In this document: positions 60,831-64,000 of the stretch, piece by piece
Layout of the letters: the number at the start of each line of letters is the position of its first letter
Numbering within the stretch: position 1 is the stretch's first letter
Source: Herbidospora galbida
GTDB lineage: Bacteria > Actinomycetota > Actinomycetes > Streptosporangiales > Streptosporangiaceae
Direction: 5' to 3'
DNA: 64,000 nt
NCBI RefSeq assembly: GCF_005233835.1
Contig: NZ_SZQA01000001.1
Coordinates: 1-64,000, forward strand
Notes under the pieces: generated by a model
Databases searched by the model: none
What the model was told of the DNA's origin: nothing
What the model saw: the letters and a program-made list of their open reading frames with translations, nothing else
Program-made: the position numbers and the translations under genes

Positions 60831-61715
60831 TCAACTAATTGATGATGCGGCGATCTTCTCCAGTTCAGCGAGGTCCTCGCCGGAGAGTGTGAGTCCCGCG
60901 CCGGCCACGTTCTCGCGCAGGTGCGCCACCGATGAGGTGCCGGGGATGAGGAGGATGTTCGGCGACCGCTGCAGCAGCCAGGCCAGGGCGACGGACATCG
61001 GCGTCGTGTCCAGCCGGTCGGCCACGGCCGTGAGCGCCGAGGACTGCAGCGGGGTGAAGCCGCCGAGCGGGAAGAACGGCACGTAGGCGATGCCCTGTCC
61101 GGCGAGCTCGTCGATCAGCTCGTCGTCCTGGCGGTGGGCGAGGTTGTACATGTTCTGCACGCACACGATGGGCGCGATCGCGCGTGCCTCGGCGACCTGC
61201 TCCGATGTCGCGTTGCTCACGCCCAGGTGCCGGATCAGGCCCTGCCGCTGGAGTTCGACGAGAGCCTCGAAGGGCTCGGCGAGCGACTCGGGCCGCGGCC
61301 CTTGGGCGTCGCCGAGCCGGAGGTTGACCAGATCGAGCGCGTCAAGGCCGAGGTCCTCGAGGTTCTCGTGGACGGCGCGGCGTACGTCCTCGGGCGTGCG
61401 GGCCGGTGGCCAGCCGCCTTCCGCGTCGCGGACGGCGCCGACCTTGGTCGCGATGTGCAGGACTTCGGGGTAGGGGTGCAGCGCCTCGTGGATGATCTGA
61501 TTGGTGAAGCGGGGCCCGTAGGCGCCCGCGGTGTCGATGTGGGTGATGCCGAGGTCGACGGCCTCCCGCAGGACGGCGAGAGCGCCGTCGCGGTCGGCGG
61601 GCGGGCCCATGACCCAGGGACCGGCGAGCTGCATGGCGCCGTAGCCGAACCGGGAGACCGTCAGATCGCCCAGCGCCTGGGTCCCGCCGGGAAGGGAGGC
61701 GGAGGAAGTGCTCAT
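60831..61715 (-). CDS. Aldo/keto reductase
   Basis: 294 residues, TIM barrel with catalytic Asp and Tyr in THIDTAGAYGP and Lys in IATKVGAV. The fourth position reads LVNLRLG, an Asn/His variant of this oxidoreductase subgroup. NADPH-binding end: LIPGTSSVAHLRENV. ATG 61715 follows GAAAGG. Divergent from an HxlR regulator that probably controls it in response to an aldehyde or redox signal. Confidence 0.93.
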   Translation of the reverse strand: MSTSSASLPGGTQALGDLTVSRFGYGAMQLAGPWVMGPPADRDGALAVLREAVDLGITHIDTAGAYGPRFTNQIIHEALHPYPEVLHIATKVGAVRDAEGGWPPARTPEDVRRAVHENLEDLGLDALDLVNLRLGDAQGPRPESLAEPFEALVELQRQGLIRHLGVSNATSEQVAEARAIAPIVCVQNMYNLAHRQDDELIDELAGQGIAYVPFFPLGGFTPLQSSALTAVADRLDTTPMSVALAWLLQRSPNILLIPGTSSVAHLRENVAGAGLTLSGEDLAELEKIAASSIS

Positions 61716-61797
61716 GGTGTGCCTTTCGTCAATGCGCCAGAGGTGGTTCCCGATGGCTTGTTGCACCATGATTGGGAGGTAGCTCTCTGATGGGAAG

Positions 61798-61817
61798 TAC
61801 GCACCTCAGAGTGCGTA
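61798..61817. promoter_or_regulatory. HxlR operator candidate
   Basis: TACGCAC-CTCAGA-GTGCGTA is a perfect 7+7 dyad, 28 bp upstream of the HxlR start in the 130-bp divergent region with the aldo/keto reductase gene. Confidence 0.75.
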
Positions 61818-61845
61818 AGGCACCCGCGTATCGAGGAGGGGTCCC

Positions 61846-62298
61846 ATGGCGACGAAGACAGCGGCCCAGCAGAGGGCACAGGCCAAGGTGGAGTACGACG
61901 CCTTCGTCGCGGCCTGCCCCAGCCGCAGACTGCTCGACCGGATCTCTGACAAGTGGGTCACGCTGATCCTTGCCGCCCTGGGCAACGGCGCCCCCCAGCG
62001 GCTGGGCACCGACTGCGTCGGCGAGCCCCGGCCGATGCGCTACTCGGAACTGGCCCGCCTGCTGGCCGGCATCAGCCAGAAGATGCTGACCCAGACGCTC
62101 CGATCCCTGGAACGCGACGGCCTGGTGTCCCGCAGCGTGACCCCGACCGTGCCTGTCACGGTCACCTACGAGCTCACCGATCTCGGCCTGTCCCTGTACG
62201 AGATGATGCGCGGGCTCAAGGCCTGGGCCGAGACGCACATGGACGAGGTACTCGCCAACCGCGAGACCTACGACCCGCGACCCGCACCGCCTGCGTGA
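61846..62298 (+). CDS. HxlR-family regulator
   Basis: 150 residues. HxlR-type winged helix: LLDRISDKWVTLILAALGNG, then MRYSELARLLAGISQKMLTQ and LRSLERDGLVSRSVTPTVPV. A conserved Cys near residue 24 (FVAACPSRR) is in the position used for thiol sensing in this family. Divergent from the aldo/keto reductase gene, with a perfect dyad between. Its 3' end overlaps the methyltransferase 3' end by 31 bp. Confidence 0.92.
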   Translation: MATKTAAQQRAQAKVEYDAFVAACPSRRLLDRISDKWVTLILAALGNGAPQRLGTDCVGEPRPMRYSELARLLAGISQKMLTQTLRSLERDGLVSRSVTPTVPVTVTYELTDLGLSLYEMMRGLKAWAETHMDEVLANRETYDPRPAPPA

Positions 62299-63137
62299 CT
62301 GCGGCGGGCGGCCCAGACGGTGCGCTTGGTGCGTACGGCGAGATCTTCGCGGCGCAGGATGCTGTTCGGGCTGCCGAGGTCCAGCAGCTCGTCGAGTGCG
62401 GCGAGGTCCTCGGGGCTGAGGGCGGGGGCGGCGACGCCGCGGATGCGCCGCAGGCTGCCGTAGGCGTAGCGGCCGATCGCTTCGCCACGCCCTCCTTCGA
62501 TGTCGACGGTGATGGTGCGGTGGTCCTCGACGGTGAAGCCGGCGGCGGTCAGCATCGGGCCCCAGTCGGCGCCGCGGTGCGGAACGTGCTCGGCGTGGAA
62601 GCCGTCGGTCGCGGCATGGGCGCGCTCTTCTAGGCCGGGCCGGTTCTCCGGGGCGTGTGCGGGCAGGAAGCGGGGAAATCCCGCGAGCTCGACGACAGCG
62701 AACAGGCCGCCAGGGGCGAGCAGTTCGCGGACGTTGCGCAGCGCGCCGTCGGGGTTGGCCATGTGGTGCATCGAGGCCGAGGCCCACACCAGATCCGGGC
62801 TACCGAGGTCGGGCCAGTGGTCGGTGTCGAGGTCGGCCTGTACGGTCCGCACGCGCCCTTCGACGCCGCGGGCGCATGCCCTCTCGCGCAGGAGCTGAAG
62901 GTGCCCGGCCGAGGTGTCGACGGCGGTGACGTGCGCCTCGGGGAAGCGTTCGAGGAGCGCGAAGGCGCCCGCGCCGGTGCCGCAGCCCAGGTCCACGATC
63001 TGGCGCGGCTCGCGCGTCAGCGGCAGCCAGGCGGTGATGGACGCTGTGTGCTCGGCCAGCACCTCCGCGTCCAGATCGAGGATCTCCGCATGTCCTTCAT
63101 CGCGGTCGGGCTGGGTGTGCCGATGTGTACGGGTCAT
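62268..63137 (-). CDS. Class I SAM-dependent methyltransferase
   Basis: 289 residues. SAM motif I is QIVDLGCGTGAGAFALLE, then VTAVDTSAGHLQLLRERA, VQADLDTDHWPD, and the post-motif LLAPGGLFAVVELAG. An extra C-terminal 60 residues are helical. Small-molecule methyltransferase, substrate unknown. ATG 63137 gives a standard N-terminus; the upstream open frame is not conserved-looking. Confidence 0.9.
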   Translation of the reverse strand: MTRTHRHTQPDRDEGHAEILDLDAEVLAEHTASITAWLPLTREPRQIVDLGCGTGAGAFALLERFPEAHVTAVDTSAGHLQLLRERACARGVEGRVRTVQADLDTDHWPDLGSPDLVWASASMHHMANPDGALRNVRELLAPGGLFAVVELAGFPRFLPAHAPENRPGLEERAHAATDGFHAEHVPHRGADWGPMLTAAGFTVEDHRTITVDIEGGRGEAIGRYAYGSLRRIRGVAAPALSPEDLAALDELLDLGSPNSILRREDLAVRTKRTVWAARRSHAGGAGRGS

Positions 63138-63260
63138 GTCACCACCGTAAGGCTGCCATGCGCATGACGCATGACTGCTTGCGTGAAGCGCAAGAAGGTG
63201 GTGTGCCCCAATGCCCGCCACGCAATATCGCCCACCTTGGCGAGGGCCTCCGGCGGCCCG

Positions 63261-63869
63261 CTACGGACGGCGGGCCTGAGCGCCTCCGTAGTCGGATTCG
63301 TCGGTTCCGGCGTCCCTCTGATGGCCGCGGCGGGCGTCGCGGTCGAAGATGCCGATGATTTCGCATGGCCCGCCCTCGGCGCCGATGGCGTGCGGCATCA
63401 TCGTGGGAAACTCTGCGGCCTGGTTGGTTTCGATGCGAATGCGCCGGTGGCCGAGCATGAGGATGGCGGCGCCGGACAGGACGACGAGCCATTCGCGGCC
63501 GGGGTGGGCGCGCATGCGCGCAGGGCTGTCGGGTGGCGGATCGGTCATGCGCTGACGCATCACGCTCATGCCCGGGTCGCCCTTGATGGGCCAGCGCATC
63601 AGGCCGTGGGCGACGTCGACCATCGGGCTGATGACGACGTCGTCGGCGGCGTTCTCCACGAGCTGGTCCAAGGTGGTGTCCAGGGCGCGGGCGAGGGTGA
63701 CGAGCTGGTCCAGGGCGAGGCGGCGCCGGCCGTTCTCGATGCGGCTCAGAGAAGACTGGCTGAGGTTGGCCCGGGTGGCGAGTTCCTCCAGGGACCAGCC
63801 CTGCGCGACGCGCAGTGCGCGGATCCGTTTGCGCACGAGGCTGTCCAGCTGCTCATCTTCTTGCGTCAT
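63261..63869 (-). CDS. XRE-family regulator with C-terminal cupin
   Basis: 202 residues. HTH_3 at the N-terminus: IRALRVAQGWSLEELATRAN, then LSQSSLSRIENGRRRLALDQ. A cupin fold occupies about 75-200 (HPGREWLVVLSGAAILMLGH). Such regulators sense a small carboxylate or sugar. An in-frame ATG at 63878 is an alternative start. The 131 bp beyond 63869 show no further gene. Confidence 0.9.
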   Translation of the reverse strand: MTQEDEQLDSLVRKRIRALRVAQGWSLEELATRANLSQSSLSRIENGRRRLALDQLVTLARALDTTLDQLVENAADDVVISPMVDVAHGLMRWPIKGDPGMSVMRQRMTDPPPDSPARMRAHPGREWLVVLSGAAILMLGHRRIRIETNQAAEFPTMMPHAIGAEGGPCEIIGIFDRDARRGHQRDAGTDESDYGGAQARRP

Positions 63870-64000
63870 AGGCAACATGCTATGCCTGTGATGCAACCCC
63901 GGTTAGCGTCGACGACAAGACGCCCGGCACGAGGGGCCGGGACGACGGCGCCGCTGAGCCCACCGCTCCCCCGCTCGCCGCCGCACAAGATCAGCGGCTG

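Overview
The window is very GC-rich (roughly 70 percent or more), has many GTG starts, 4-bp start/stop overlaps and densely packed short operons. Gene families such as a secreted RNase/barstar pair, SigJ, PadR, HxlR, WYL and MarR regulators, TipA-like MerR and F420/flavin enzymes are typical of a filamentous actinomycete, plausibly Streptosporangiales or a relative. The genus is an inference. No ribosomal RNA gene, CRISPR array or replication origin was seen.

Layout. 1-10.6 kb: 3' end of an RND efflux pump, purB, a GNAT protein, a DUF4037 protein, a roughly 97-bp repeat array, a HAD hydrolase, a TipA-like MerR regulator, a tyrosine recombinase, a cupin and an NDK-like protein. 10.6-23.8 kb: L7/L12-like membrane protein, DUF3224, SRPBCC, RNase plus barstar, an ABC exporter with two permeases, hemerythrin-like protein, DedA, a NarL-type two-component system, DUF952, SMR exporter, radical SAM protein, phytanoyl-CoA dioxygenase-like protein and an ankyrin protein. 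23.9-27.9 kb is a mobile-element scar: an intact IS3-family element (24409-25686, 3-bp target duplication CAC) inside a decayed IS3 element, then a lower-GC secreted orphan and Tn3-like debris. 27.9-45.4 kb: metallo-beta-lactamase fold enzyme, L,D-transpeptidase, RecD2 helicase, serine hydrolase, a c-di-AMP (ydaO) riboswitch before a CHAP hydrolase, regulators with their target operons, and a SigJ/ECF41 factor with a matching promoter in front of a flavin oxidoreductase.

45.4-53 kb is the most unusual part. A three-gene minus-strand operon encodes a class II CCA/poly(A)-polymerase-type nucleotidyltransferase, a protein I do not recognise, and a 1102-residue protein (possible Lon-like domain, one membrane helix, beta-propeller). 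Divergent from it is an unrecognised 245-residue protein followed by two RNA genes that look like circularly permuted tRNAs: each has its T-arm/3' acceptor half upstream of its 5' acceptor/D-arm half. The 7-bp acceptor and 5-bp anticodon stems pair only in that permuted arrangement. A strong hairpin follows. This is my main candidate for an undescribed system.

53.6-64 kb is a run of small regulator/enzyme modules: MarR with two LLM-class flavin oxidoreductases and an F420-dependent NADP reductase-like protein, SDR with MarR, a degenerate Fic protein, PadR with an SGNH hydrolase, aldo/keto reductase with HxlR, a methyltransferase and an XRE-cupin regulator. Many of these have clear palindromic operator candidates in the divergent promoters.
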